DNA from: G963676095 sp963676095 | Lineage (GTDB): Bacteria > Bacteroidota > Bacteroidia > Bacteroidales > Prolixibacteraceae | Direction: 5' to 3' | NCBI GenBank assembly: GCA_963676095.1 | Contig: OY781040.1 | Span: 4,216,001 to 4,280,000 of the forward strand | DNA: 64,000 bases | Shown here: piece after piece, positions 24,338-34,392 of the stretch | Layout of the letters: the number at the start of each line of letters is the position of its first letter | Numbering within the stretch: position 1 is the stretch's first letter | The notes under the pieces: generated by a model | What the model was told of the DNA's origin: nothing | Seen by the model: the letters and a program-made list of their open reading frames with translations, nothing else | Databases searched by the model: none | Translations under genes and position numbers: made by a program

Positions 24338-25579
24338 TTACCTCTGATTATCAAACAGATCATAGTCAAGTTTATTTTTATAATATTCTTCAATATACTT
24401 GTCAATCCAGGCATAGAAGGCCAGAATATCGTTTTTTGATTTTACGTCTTTGTCAAGATCAATGATCAATAAATTTGCCCTTTCAAATATTTCCTTCTCA
24501 ACAGGCTGGAGCAATTGCATATATCCAGTTCCTTCCTGGTTCAAAACCACGGATAAATTGATATAATTAAATCCTTTATCCATGGTGATCGGGAAGCATT
24601 CTTCTTTAAATTTCAATGCTGCATTACAGATTGGTGCTTTGTATTTTTCATTCATTTGTAACGATTTGGGTATTTCTCCCGCAGACAACCATGCAGGAAT
24701 AGCTATTGAGGTTAATGGAAATCCCAGAATTGTCCACATCATGGTTTCTTCTATATGCTTCTCATCTTTTGCACCCACAATCATAAAAGAAGAACTTGTC
24801 TGGTAGCGCGGAATATAGTCAATAAAAAAGCGAAAGTCGGGAACATCTCTCCGTTCCGGGATATTTACAGATAAATCGGTTCTAGTACGAGGATGATAAA
24901 GGCTTCTGGGAATAGTTTTAAAAAGATATTGTGGTGTCAGTTTATTTTCTTCCCATGCCTGATTGAGTATTCCCCAGGCATTATCATAGCGGTTAAAGCC
25001 AAAACCTTCAGTAAGGTCGGCACTCATCGAATGGTTTGTCCTGACGAGTATTCCCCGGGGAGCAACCATTGGGTCATTGGCATCATATTTAACATACCTG
25101 TAATTCCCGGTCTCATAATAGGCAGCACCGCCATGAGCATCAATGACTCCAAAATTTGAGTTAACCCCCATCGGCTTGGGAAGCGTATCCAGGAGGTTTT
25201 CAAAATCTTTAAGAGAACTGCAATACATCAATGCTTTTTTTATGACCATGCCATCGTGCCCTTTTACACGGGAAGTATCTCCAAGGTTATTAACGTAAGC
25301 AGCCGAATTAATTATTGCAAATCCAGCTTCGTTATAGCCTCCCCAAACTGAATTTTTCCAACGATCTTTTTCCGCATTAACCTCTCCCAGGTATTTATAT
25401 TTACCATCCTTAAACAAAACGAGGGCATTGTCCATTGTCTCAGTATCCCTGTTTTTAAAAAGAAGCGGTTTCCCGTCGGTTGTATACTTGCCTGAAATAA
25501 TAAATGTTGTACATGATATAGCCGGTCTTGCAAAAAATACAAATAGGCTGAACAGTGTAATAAGTCTTATCTTTTTCAT
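24338..25579 (-). CDS. Exported Ntn-type amidohydrolase (choloylglycine hydrolase / C45-like)
   Basis: This 413-residue protein has a signal sequence ending AISC, where C23 followed by TTFIISGK would become the N-terminal nucleophile after cleavage. The motif C-T-x-F with KPLLFKNRD shortly after is typical of choloylglycine-hydrolase and acyl-CoA:6-APA-acyltransferase (C45) type Ntn hydrolases. Further support comes from GGYNEAGFAIINSAAY and the central VNSNFGVIDAHGGAAYYE and RTNHS blocks, which supply Asn and Arg of the active site. The enzyme would hydrolyse an amide, such as an N-acyl amino acid, conjugated bile acid or peptide, in the periplasm. It lies 21 bp downstream of the gamma-glutamyltransferase and is the last gene of the SusC/D operon. 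A lipoprotein reading of AISC is possible but less likely. Confidence 0.78.
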   Translation of the reverse strand: MKKIRLITLFSLFVFFARPAISCTTFIISGKYTTDGKPLLFKNRDTETMDNALVLFKDGKYKYLGEVNAEKDRWKNSVWGGYNEAGFAIINSAAYVNNLGDTSRVKGHDGMVIKKALMYCSSLKDFENLLDTLPKPMGVNSNFGVIDAHGGAAYYETGNYRYVKYDANDPMVAPRGILVRTNHSMSADLTEGFGFNRYDNAWGILNQAWEENKLTPQYLFKTIPRSLYHPRTRTDLSVNIPERRDVPDFRFFIDYIPRYQTSSSFMIVGAKDEKHIEETMMWTILGFPLTSIAIPAWLSAGEIPKSLQMNEKYKAPICNAALKFKEECFPITMDKGFNYINLSVVLNQEGTGYMQLLQPVEKEIFERANLLIIDLDKDVKSKNDILAFYAWIDKYIEEYYKNKLDYDLFDNQR

Positions 25580-25600
25580 ATTTATTTCCTTTTTTATGTA

Positions 25601-27334
25601 TTAATTCAAACCAATTGCAGTGTCGTCTCCTCTGATGTCAGCGCCTCCCTGCATAGTTCCGTCAGGAAGAATCACAACGGCATCTAACTTTCCGATTGAT
25701 TTTCGCGCTTCCAGTACATATCCCTGATTTTTCAATTTCTCAATTACCTCAGGTTTTAACCCCCCTTCTTCATAAAAAATTTCATCGGGCAACCACTGGT
25801 GATGTGTTTTCCTGGCATTAATTGCCTGCTGAATATCCATGCCATATTCTATTACGTTCAATATGGTTTGATAAACCGACGTAATAATAGTTGACCCTCC
25901 GGGTGTTCCGATAACCATAAAAAGATTACCGTCCTTTTCAAGAATTGTCGGGGTCATTGAACTCAACATGCGTTTTTCAGGAGCTATTGCATTCGCCTCT
26001 CCTCCGACCAGTCCATATTGATTCGGAAATCCTGGTTTAACGCTGAAATCATCCATTTCATTATTTAAAAAGAAGCCTGACTTTTCAACAAAAACCTTGG
26101 AACCGTAACTGCCATTTAATGTTGTGGTGATTGAAATGGCATTATAGTCTTTATCTACTATCGAGAAATGGGTTGTTTCCATGCTTTCAACAACATCTAC
26201 ATTACCTTCTTTCACATCCTTTGAATCCGTTTTTGAGGTCAGGCTAATATCCTCAAAACGATTATTCAGATATGTGCTGTCCAAAAGCCTTTTTGAAGGT
26301 ACATCAAAAAAATCGGGATCGCCTAAATAAGTAGCCCTATCTGCATAAACACGTCGCTCGAGTTCTGTTGCTACATGAACGCTTAACTCGGAATTATGGC
26401 CATACCTTTTAAAATCATACTTTTCACTTCCTTTAAGCAGCTGAAGCAAGGCAATTCCCCCGCTGGAAGGCGGCGGCATTGAAATGACGCGGTATTGTTT
26501 ATAATAGCCTGCTATTGGTTTCCGCCAGCGGGAATGATAAATATCCAGATCTTTCTGGCTAATAATTCCACCCATTTTCCCGATTTCGGACAACATGTTT
26601 TTCGCAGTCTCTCCGGAGTAAAAACCTGCACGGCCATTATCCCTTATCAACTTTAAGGTTTGGGCCAGTTCCGGCAGGACAATCCGGTCCCCTTCTCTCC
26701 ATTTATTCTTTTTAAAAAAATAAGTAGCACTATCGTTAGCCTGTAAAATTTCATTTTGAGAAGCATTTAGTTTTCCTGCTTCAAAGTCAGTCAGCAGAAA
26801 TCCGTTATCGGCGAGATCGATGGCCGGTTGAATCAGTTTCTCAAAGGGTAAAGACCCCAATTTTTTATGAAGTTCTATCATACCGTCGACAGAACCCGGA
26901 ACACCAACAGAAAGTGCTCCAAATGAAGAAAGATCAGGAATTACGTTTCCGTTTTTATCCTGATACATTTCTTTTGTTGCAGATAGAGGAGCCTTTTCCC
27001 GAAAGTCCAGGCTGCCAACTTCTCCATCGGCCCTACGATAAACTGCAAAACCGCCTCCGCCGATATTTCCAGCTCTTGGATATACCACCTCCAAGGCAAA
27101 CTGGACGGCGATGGCCGCATCAAAAGCATTTCCTCCTTCTGCCAAAATCTGTGCCCCGACTTTCGATGCTAATGGATGTGCAGTTGCCACCATTCCATAT
27201 GAGGCAACAGCTCCTCTTCCCGAAACAAATTCGTTTTTTTTAGTGTTATTACAGCCTGTTGCAAGTAAAAGGCTAAGAAAAACCGGAAACAGTATCCAAT
27301 ACCTGTTTTTTATATAAACATTTATCATCATCAT
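25601..27334 (-). CDS. ggt: Gamma-glutamyltransferase (lipoprotein precursor)
   Basis: GGT cleaves gamma-glutamyl amide bonds, as in glutathione, and can transfer the glutamyl group. The 577-residue precursor has a lipoprotein-like signal (FLSLLLATGC). The N-terminal block is VATAHPLASKVGAQILAEGG, then FDAAIAVQFALEVVYP and GNIGGGGFAVYR. The self-cleavage site that makes the two subunits is at T388 (ETTHFSIVDKDYNAISITTT), followed by FLNNEMDDFS and the glycine pair in IGTPGGSTIITS. All expected catalytic elements are present. It sits between susD and the Ntn hydrolase in one operon, so it should act on the substrate imported or bound by the SusC/D pair. Confidence 0.92.
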   Translation of the reverse strand: MMMINVYIKNRYWILFPVFLSLLLATGCNNTKKNEFVSGRGAVASYGMVATAHPLASKVGAQILAEGGNAFDAAIAVQFALEVVYPRAGNIGGGGFAVYRRADGEVGSLDFREKAPLSATKEMYQDKNGNVIPDLSSFGALSVGVPGSVDGMIELHKKLGSLPFEKLIQPAIDLADNGFLLTDFEAGKLNASQNEILQANDSATYFFKKNKWREGDRIVLPELAQTLKLIRDNGRAGFYSGETAKNMLSEIGKMGGIISQKDLDIYHSRWRKPIAGYYKQYRVISMPPPSSGGIALLQLLKGSEKYDFKRYGHNSELSVHVATELERRVYADRATYLGDPDFFDVPSKRLLDSTYLNNRFEDISLTSKTDSKDVKEGNVDVVESMETTHFSIVDKDYNAISITTTLNGSYGSKVFVEKSGFFLNNEMDDFSVKPGFPNQYGLVGGEANAIAPEKRMLSSMTPTILEKDGNLFMVIGTPGGSTIITSVYQTILNVIEYGMDIQQAINARKTHHQWLPDEIFYEEGGLKPEVIEKLKNQGYVLEARKSIGKLDAVVILPDGTMQGGADIRGDDTAIGLN

Positions 27335-27377
27335 TCAAAAATAAGGTTGCACAAACAAATTATAATTTTACCTCTTT

Positions 27378-28790
27378 CTATAAAGAATTTACCTTGGTAG
27401 CAGAATACAGGCCAGGATCTTCCGGAGCATTTTCATTTGATTCGACTTCATCAGAAGGATACAAGAAGCGCTCAATGTTTTGAGTAGCAGTAGCTGTATT
27501 TAAGGGAAATGGGACAGCAATATCGGAATCTGAACGTTCCAGTCTTCTTGTGTCGTCAAAAGGCATAAAGGTGGTAAACCCGGAAACATATCTTTCTTCG
27601 ATAATTTCACGCAATAATGCTCTTAATGGTTCGATTCCATCAGAGTTTTCAATTCCTCCGTCGGAGAAATCGCCTTCAGTATAAGCATCGTATTGCATGG
27701 TAAGGTCTGATACACTGGAGTTGAAAAATTCTCCTGTTCTTAATTCTGCCCTGTAGGCATTTAAATACTCAAGTCCAACACTAAACCCTTCGGTACGCGC
27801 TCCTGCCTCGGCCAGTGTTAACAGATTTTCCTGATAAGTTACAATAGGTTGAGATTCCAGCTCTGCCGCAATTCCTGCATTGGCAGTAGGATCTTCGTAT
27901 TCTATTTTATAATAAGCTTTTCTGGCTTCTTCGTTTGTTTTGGAATTATTGCGTGAGACGTCACTGGTACTGTCCAATAGATCCATTAGGTAACTACCAT
28001 CTGTGCCAAAGATTAGAGAATTGGAAAGAGTAAGGAATAATTTGTTCCTGGTGCTATTATCTCCATCCACATCCAATGGCTCAAATACCATACTGTTTTC
28101 GACCGATGAAATTCCATTTCTTGCTGCTTCAAAAGCCAGATCATAATTTTTTGTATACATGTAAAAACGTGCTTTTAAGGTCCATGCAGTTTCAAGCCAT
28201 CTGGCTGCATCCCCATCAAAAATATAGTCCTGCTCAATAACAGAGCCTTCTGAGTTATTTAGATAATTAATCGCATCACTGAGAACGGACTGAAGCGAAT
28301 CGAAGACAACAATCTGGTCATCAAAAACAGGATTCTCAATATCACTTACAGCCTCAGAATAAGGAATATCTCCAAATAGTGAAGCATAGGTTCCAATAAG
28401 GCTTGCTTCCAGAACCCGAGTGATTCCCTGGTATAATGGATTATCCGGTGTCCGCGACTGAATCTCGCGGACCGGCGTAATTACGCCTTGATATCCTTCC
28501 CAATCGAAAGTTCCGGAAGTTATAGCATAACGGTAATAATTCAGTTCCACCTGTTCATAACCAACCAATTGACCGGAATAATATCCTGCCATCCGGGATA
28601 AATACCCCAGTTGAATATCGATATTGGACAATTCTGCTCCATTTAAAAATAATCCCGGATCAACAGTCTCCAGGGTAAACTGATTGGGATTATCATTTAT
28701 GTCATCAACCATTTCTTCACAACTAACTAAAGTTGAAACCGCAATTATTAGTGCAAGAAAATATTTCAGATATATTGTTTTCATAATCAT
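27378..28790 (-). CDS. SusD/RagB-type surface lipoprotein
   Basis: This is the substrate-capturing lid of a SusC/D complex at the outer membrane. The 470-residue protein has signal and lipobox (MKTIYLKYFLALIIAVSTLV then SC) followed by EEMVDDIND, an acidic surface-export signal. Features of the SusD-like_2 class include NPNQFTLETVDPGLFLNGAE, YGDIPY-like SLFGDIPYSEA and the helical TPR-type middle (WTLKARFYMYTKNYDLAFEA). It begins 5 bp after susC ends. The ligand is unknown; the neighbouring enzymes suggest a gamma-glutamyl or other amide compound. Confidence 0.88.
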   Translation of the reverse strand: MIMKTIYLKYFLALIIAVSTLVSCEEMVDDINDNPNQFTLETVDPGLFLNGAELSNIDIQLGYLSRMAGYYSGQLVGYEQVELNYYRYAITSGTFDWEGYQGVITPVREIQSRTPDNPLYQGITRVLEASLIGTYASLFGDIPYSEAVSDIENPVFDDQIVVFDSLQSVLSDAINYLNNSEGSVIEQDYIFDGDAARWLETAWTLKARFYMYTKNYDLAFEAARNGISSVENSMVFEPLDVDGDNSTRNKLFLTLSNSLIFGTDGSYLMDLLDSTSDVSRNNSKTNEEARKAYYKIEYEDPTANAGIAAELESQPIVTYQENLLTLAEAGARTEGFSVGLEYLNAYRAELRTGEFFNSSVSDLTMQYDAYTEGDFSDGGIENSDGIEPLRALLREIIEERYVSGFTTFMPFDDTRRLERSDSDIAVPFPLNTATATQNIERFLYPSDEVESNENAPEDPGLYSATKVNSL

Positions 28791-28795
28791 CTTTG

Positions 28796-31700
28796 TTAAA
28801 AATTAAATTCAAGATTGAACAATAAAGATCTTGTTCCAGGATTATTGAAGTAATTCATCCCTGAAGCATTGCTAACTCCATAATTATTGGTTTCAGGATC
28901 AACCCCTTTTAGTTTTGTCCATAGGAATAGATCCCTGCCCGTAACTGACAACCTTAAAGAAGTTACAGCGAACTTAGGACTAAACTCTATTCTCTTAAAA
29001 GTATATCCCAGAGTAATATTCCGAAGTTTTGTCCATGTCGCATCTTTTACAAAAAAGTCATTGAGTTTGCTAAAGCCTAAACCGCCGCCGATCCCCCGGT
29101 AGTATGACTCGTCAAGAAGGACATCGCCACCACCAAAATTTGCAATATTTCCCCGCACAGTAGTCCCGGCATTAAAAACATCTCCGTCAATATTCTTTAA
29201 ATTTTCTGCCAGGGTAACTTCTTGGGAAACGTCGGTATGCAAGCCAAATCCATAAAGCACAATTTTTGTGCGATCGATATAATCTCCTCCCTGGGAGTGT
29301 TCAAAAGAGACACTAAAATCGAAATTTTTAAAATTTGCCTGAAATCCCCATCCACTTCTCCAATCAGGATTTGGATCTCCAATGACTCGATAATTGGTAT
29401 CTAACTGAGGGAACCCATTTGTGTCAAGTTCTAGGTTCCCATCATCGTCTCGCAGCGATCCGGGCAAATAAAATGCTCCCATCGGATATCCTTTTACTGC
29501 TTTGGAAGTCCCTCCTATATCAACTGTTTCTGCTCCAGCTATATCAACAACCATATTTTTATTGTTATTGAAATTTGCGGATATGGAAAACATTAAATTG
29601 TCAGTATCAATTATTCTTCCGGAAAGGTCTATTTCCCACCCTTTATTATCAATTACGCCGGCATTTTTATAATTATAGGTATAACCGGAACTGGGATTTG
29701 TTTTTACGGCAAACAAGATGTCCTTTGTCCGGTTCTTGTAATAAGTTAGCCCCAATTCAACCCTATCCTTAAAAAATCTCAAGTTTGTCCCGGCTTCCCA
29801 TTCTGTTTTTACTTCTGGTTTCAAATTGTTATTTCCTTTCTCCTCATCAACGGTGTAAGTTCCGCCAAAAGCCTCATATCCCGTATCAGCCAATGTATAA
29901 AATTTATATGGAGACGGTTGAGTTCCTACTTTTCCCCAGGCAAATCTTAGTTTTCCAAAACTTAAAATGTTATCGCTATCCAAGTCAAGCAAATCTGTAA
30001 ATTGCCAGGCAATGTCAGCAGAAGGATAGAAAAAAGTTCCGTCAATTGTGGAGGCTGCTTCCAAGGCTCCGGACAAGGAAACAAATAGCTGATTAAACAG
30101 GCCAAAGTCGAGAATACCATATCCGCGGTTTGAGCGTATCTGTGTCTTCGTTGTACTCCATGACGATGCTGATTGATCAGGGTTAAGATCAGTAGTTAAA
30201 AGATCGGAGTCTACGGTGAATCCGGATAGTGTATTTTCATTTGTAAACCGGTTTCGGTCGTTATAGTTCACTCCTAAGGTTGCCGTTAATTTAACTTCTT
30301 TATTAAAATCGCGCGTAGCAATGGCTATGCCGTCAAAATTAATTTCCCTGTTGGTGATGTCCGTTTTTTCCCAGTAGCCTTTGTATCTTGCCGATCCGGA
30401 TGAGCCGATCGGATAATATTCATCTCTCGTATCTTTATAATAATCCAGGCCTCCTCTTGCAATAACTTTTAACCATTTTGTCGGATATATTGTTATCTCA
30501 GGATTTATGATAAAGTGGTTCACCTCATCCGGAGCTTTCTGTTTGTAGATCGACCAAAGAGGATTATTATAGGTGGGATTTGCATTTTGACCTATTTGAC
30601 TTCTGTAGAATCGTTGCCGGCTCGAGTAAACTTTTCCATCTTCATCAACATATGTTCCTGCATAATCCGAGATATCAAAGTCAGGTGCTGTACGTAATAA
30701 CCCTAACATCACACCATTGGTTGTTTCTCCAGCCTGAATGATCCTGCTTGATTTGACATTGATATAAGAAACCTTATTCGACCAGTTTAGCCAGTCATAA
30801 ATATGTGTTTTGGTGTTTAATCTTAAATTTTTCCGATGATAATCATAATTACGGATTATTCCTTTTTGATCCAGGCTTTCAAAACTAAAAAAGTAAGAAG
30901 TTGACTGGCTACCTCCGCTAATGGATATATTATGCTCACCATAAGTACCTGTCCTAAACACTCGATCCCAATTGCTGTCCAGAAAAGTTTTTTTAGAGTT
31001 TTTCTTTGTTACCGCATAGTAGGTTTTACCGGAAGTATTTGAAATAAAATATGCCCCATTTTCATTAACTTCGTCTGCGTCTCCCGAACGGTCTGCTATT
31101 TTATCGCCCCATGATTCTCCAAGCGTTGAACTCCAGACCCCATTTCTTCCCTGTCCGTATTTAGCTTGTAAAGGTTCCTTTTCCGAGACAAAATCAAAAG
31201 ACTGAGTATACGAATATTGTATCTTCGGCTTTTGGTTTATTTTCCCCAATTTAGTCGTAATTGCAATAACTCCGTTTGCGGCACGGGAGCCCCAAAGGGC
31301 TGCAGCAGAAGCACCTTTCAAAACCTGAATCGATTCAATATCCTTTGCATTGATATCATTCAGCCGGGATTGCTGACTGATCGTAACATCCCCAATATTG
31401 TCATTGCTGATTGGAACCCCGTCCAGGATGACCAAAGGCTGACTGGCCCCTTCAATTGTATTCACTCCCCTGATTTGTATTGACGACCCGGATCCCGGGT
31501 CTCCGTTTGACTTGACAATTCTTACACCAGAAGCTTTGCCTGCCAGTGAATTAATAATTCCGGTTTCTCCGGATTCTGCCACCAATTTCGACTTAATAAC
31601 AGAACTTGAAGATCCCGATTCATCGATCTTTACTTTTGTTCCAATTGCTGAAACAACCACTCCGTCCAACTCCGTAACGGAAGGACGCAAAACGGCATCG

Positions 31701-32299
31701 ATATCCATCTTTGCTCCTACAATTATTTCCTGAGGTTCAAATCCGACTGATGAAAATATTAATACGGCCCCTTTTCTGGGTACTTCAATGGTATATTTTC
31801 CTTCAGCATCTGTAATTACTCCGTGAGTTGTCCCTTTAAGTAATACGGTAACTCCCGGCATGGACAGTCCATCTTCCTTACTTAAAACTCTTCCGGAGAT
31901 TTTTATTCTACTGTTCTGATCTTCCGGTCTTACCTCTTCTTGCTTAGGTATTGGTTTAATAATGATTACATTATCAATTACTTCATAATTCAATTGTGTA
32001 TTTCTTAAACACTTTTGAAGGACATCATCAATTGAAGCATCATCAACAGACAAACTGATCTTCTGATGTACAGAACTAAGTTCCTCGTTGGAAAAAAAGA
32101 ATTCATAATTACTCTGTTTTTCAATCTCTTTAAGAGCCTCATTAAGGGTGGCATCTTTTAACTTTATATTTAACCCGTTCTGTGATCCGGCAAAAACAGA
32201 AATCTGAATAAATATTATCAAAATTAGAATTAGATTTAATTTTGATAGTAGGATACAAATCTTCCAATGAGAGAAAAAATTAAAATAGAATTTTTTCAT
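28796..32299 (-). CDS. SusC/RagA-type TonB-dependent transporter with STN domain
   Basis: This outer-membrane importer of 1,167 residues begins with a signal segment, then an STN domain (about 45-125: NIKLKDATLNEALKEIEKQS, ending NYEVIDNVIIIKP). A CarbopepD-regulatory beta domain follows (SGRVLSKEDGLSMPGVTVLL), then the plug with DGVPISNDNIGDVTISQQSR and a long beta-barrel ending in LFNLEFNF. The STN domain contacts FecR-type anti-sigma factors, so substrate binding should switch on the sigma factor encoded upstream (33652-34224). It pairs with the SusD directly downstream. Confidence 0.92.
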   Translation of the reverse strand: MKKFYFNFFSHWKICILLSKLNLILILIIFIQISVFAGSQNGLNIKLKDATLNEALKEIEKQSNYEFFFSNEELSSVHQKISLSVDDASIDDVLQKCLRNTQLNYEVIDNVIIIKPIPKQEEVRPEDQNSRIKISGRVLSKEDGLSMPGVTVLLKGTTHGVITDAEGKYTIEVPRKGAVLIFSSVGFEPQEIIVGAKMDIDAVLRPSVTELDGVVVSAIGTKVKIDESGSSSSVIKSKLVAESGETGIINSLAGKASGVRIVKSNGDPGSGSSIQIRGVNTIEGASQPLVILDGVPISNDNIGDVTISQQSRLNDINAKDIESIQVLKGASAAALWGSRAANGVIAITTKLGKINQKPKIQYSYTQSFDFVSEKEPLQAKYGQGRNGVWSSTLGESWGDKIADRSGDADEVNENGAYFISNTSGKTYYAVTKKNSKKTFLDSNWDRVFRTGTYGEHNISISGGSQSTSYFFSFESLDQKGIIRNYDYHRKNLRLNTKTHIYDWLNWSNKVSYINVKSSRIIQAGETTNGVMLGLLRTAPDFDISDYAGTYVDEDGKVYSSRQRFYRSQIGQNANPTYNNPLWSIYKQKAPDEVNHFIINPEITIYPTKWLKVIARGGLDYYKDTRDEYYPIGSSGSARYKGYWEKTDITNREINFDGIAIATRDFNKEVKLTATLGVNYNDRNRFTNENTLSGFTVDSDLLTTDLNPDQSASSWSTTKTQIRSNRGYGILDFGLFNQLFVSLSGALEAASTIDGTFFYPSADIAWQFTDLLDLDSDNILSFGKLRFAWGKVGTQPSPYKFYTLADTGYEAFGGTYTVDEEKGNNNLKPEVKTEWEAGTNLRFFKDRVELGLTYYKNRTKDILFAVKTNPSSGYTYNYKNAGVIDNKGWEIDLSGRIIDTDNLMFSISANFNNNKNMVVDIAGAETVDIGGTSKAVKGYPMGAFYLPGSLRDDDGNLELDTNGFPQLDTNYRVIGDPNPDWRSGWGFQANFKNFDFSVSFEHSQGGDYIDRTKIVLYGFGLHTDVSQEVTLAENLKNIDGDVFNAGTTVRGNIANFGGGDVLLDESYYRGIGGGLGFSKLNDFFVKDATWTKLRNITLGYTFKRIEFSPKFAVTSLRLSVTGRDLFLWTKLKGVDPETNNYGVSNASGMNYFNNPGTRSLLFNLEFNF

Positions 32300-32391
32300 A
32301 CCTTTAACTTGTTTTTAATTTGATATTTCCTTAAAAAAATTAGGGAGCTTATATTAAATTGACAAGGAGGGTGGGACAACATCCTCCTTTT

Positions 32392-33570
32392 TTAATTTAC
32401 GATAATTGTATTTCCCGAAATTTTAAATTTCACATTTGTAGTTAATTCAATAATATGTAAAGTATTATTTATGTCTTCATATTTATATAAGGTCCCTGTA
32501 AAATGTAAAGTTCTCTTTCTGTTTTCATCAAAGAATACGTCAACATTATACCACTGAGAAAGGTGGGCCATTACATTCTCAAGATTTTCATATTCAAAAA
32601 TATATTTCCCGAATATCCATGATGTAACAGGATCAGTTTTTACATGAAATTTATCCAGAGAATTTGTCTCTTTGTCAAGTCGGGCTTGCATACCTGGTTC
32701 AAGTTCCATTTTCCCTTGTGATGTCTTAATATCTACCAGACCTTCGACTAAGGTAGTTTCGATCGTTTTATCTTCTGGATACGCCTTTACATTAAAAGAA
32801 GTACCATGCACTTCTATATCCATATCCGTTGTCGAGACAGTAAAAGGTCTTGCCCTATCTTTTGTAACTTTAAAATAAGCTTCGCCAATCAGGTATACTT
32901 TTCTTGAATCAGAGGAAAAATGGGTCGGGTACTTAATGGCAGAAGAAGCGTTTAACCAGACTTTAGTACCATCTGAGAATACAACGGTGAAAACCTTTCC
33001 CCTTGGTGTCATCAAACTGTTGTATTCAATAGCTTTGCCCTTTTTCAAATTCTTTTTCCGGTACAAAAGCGTTGAATCAACCTTTGAAATTTGAGTTCCG
33101 TCAACATCAATAATTGACTCTTTTAATTTTGCATGTAAGTTTATAACTTCCCCATTTGCCATAATCAGAGAAGATTCTTCCAGTCCCCCAAGTTGTTCTT
33201 TTAGTTCAGAGAAGATCGTCTTCGGCTTGTGCCCAGTTTCTTTGTATATAAAGTATGATGAAACGACTATCAGCGGAACTGCTATAGCGGCAGCATATTT
33301 AAGAACAGCAAAGGCAGCATTCTTTCTGTTTTGTATTTTCCTATTCCCGAGTTGATTAACGATTTTTTCCCAGCCACTCTGGCTGTCAATCTGTCTATAC
33401 TCTTTAGCTATCGATGCAAGATTATCTGCATGCCTGAGTTTATCGTACAGAACTCGATTGTTGGATGATTGAGATAACCATTTCTGAAGAATTTCTTTCT
33501 CATCTTCTGACGTTTTCTGGTTTATCTCCTTCATGATGATCTCCGGAATTTTCAATATTTCCTCTTCCAT
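32392..33570 (-). CDS. FecR-family anti-sigma factor
   Basis: This inner-membrane protein relays the state of the SusC transporter to its ECF sigma factor. The 392 residues comprise a cytoplasmic N-terminal domain with KWLSQSSNNRVLYDKLR, one membrane helix (about residues 88-108, FAVLKYAAAIAVPLIVVSSY), a periplasmic FecR domain (TPRGKVFTVVFSDGTKVWLN, SDSRKVYLIGEAYFKVTKD) and a C-terminal DUF4974-like STN-type domain ending FKISGNTIIVN. It lies between the sigma gene and susC on the same strand. Confidence 0.9.
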   Translation of the reverse strand: MEEEILKIPEIIMKEINQKTSEDEKEILQKWLSQSSNNRVLYDKLRHADNLASIAKEYRQIDSQSGWEKIVNQLGNRKIQNRKNAAFAVLKYAAAIAVPLIVVSSYFIYKETGHKPKTIFSELKEQLGGLEESSLIMANGEVINLHAKLKESIIDVDGTQISKVDSTLLYRKKNLKKGKAIEYNSLMTPRGKVFTVVFSDGTKVWLNASSAIKYPTHFSSDSRKVYLIGEAYFKVTKDRARPFTVSTTDMDIEVHGTSFNVKAYPEDKTIETTLVEGLVDIKTSQGKMELEPGMQARLDKETNSLDKFHVKTDPVTSWIFGKYIFEYENLENVMAHLSQWYNVDVFFDENRKRTLHFTGTLYKYEDINNTLHIIELTTNVKFKISGNTIIVN

Positions 33571-33651
33571 AACATTCTCGATTGATAATAATAAAACAGG
33601 TCAGAAAGAAAAAAGAACTATACAGAATTACATAAAAATCAAAAAAAATTA

Positions 33652-34224
33652 TCACATAGAAATAAAATCACCTATAAGTAAAATCAAAAAGATTAAATTT
33701 TTAAGTTTTTCCTTCAAAAATCTATAGGCGACTGCTTTATGATTTTTTACAGTATAAACCGAAATATTTAATTGGTCAGCAATTTCTTGATTTTTAAACC
33801 CTTCTAACTGAAGATAAAGGATCTCTCTTGCACGTGGTGATAAAGAATCCAACATTTTTAACAGAAGCCGTTGAGTTTCTTGCTGTACGAAGTTCTGATT
33901 AAAAAAATCATCGGTCTCATATTCTGTTTGGGCATTGCTCTGATACCCTTTTTTTACATTTTCATGCTCCAACACATTTATTGCTTTGTTTCTGGCTGTC
34001 CGGTACAGGTATGAACGAAGAGCATTTAAATTTTCAAACTGTAATTTTTTCTCCCAAATGGTTATAAATACATCCTGGGCAATGTCTTCCGCATAGTCTG
34101 AATCGGAAATATATTTTTGGACAAAAAGGCAAATCGTTTTATAATAAGAATCAAACACACATTTAAAGGCTTTTTTGTCCCCGTCGTTTAATTGAAGAAC
34201 AATATCTACCTCCTTAATTCCCAT
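33652..34224 (-). CDS. ECF sigma-70 factor of the FecI type
   Basis: This 190-residue ECF sigma factor has region 2 (about 25-90: YAEDIAQDVFITIWEKK, LRSYLYRTARNKAINVLEH) and region 4 (about 125-180: SPRAREILYLQLEGFKNQEI, ADQLNISVYTVKNHKAVAYR). It has no extra domain. It is the first gene of the sigma-FecR-SusC-SusD-GGT-hydrolase set and should direct that operon. It is divergent from the TlpA-like gene. Confidence 0.9.
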   Translation of the reverse strand: MGIKEVDIVLQLNDGDKKAFKCVFDSYYKTICLFVQKYISDSDYAEDIAQDVFITIWEKKLQFENLNALRSYLYRTARNKAINVLEHENVKKGYQSNAQTEYETDDFFNQNFVQQETQRLLLKMLDSLSPRAREILYLQLEGFKNQEIADQLNISVYTVKNHKAVAYRFLKEKLKNLIFLILLIGDFISM

Positions 34225-34304
34225 TCGCCCATCTTTTGATTCCGTAAAACAAATAAAATCAGATCATTTATAACAGCTTAATGCTATTCGATAAAAAAAA
34301 TGAC

Positions 34305-34318
34305 AGGAACTAGTTCCT
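34305..34318. promoter_or_regulatory. Palindrome in the divergent sigma/TlpA promoter region
   Basis: AGGAACTAGTTCCT is a perfect 14-bp palindrome between two divergent genes, about 80 bp from each start. It could be an operator. No regulator is assigned. Confidence 0.4.
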
Positions 34319-34392
34319 TTTTGATTCAAAACTGTTTTATAAAAGAACAAAATTATAAACAAAAAACATATTAAATATAAAAATTCTTAAAA

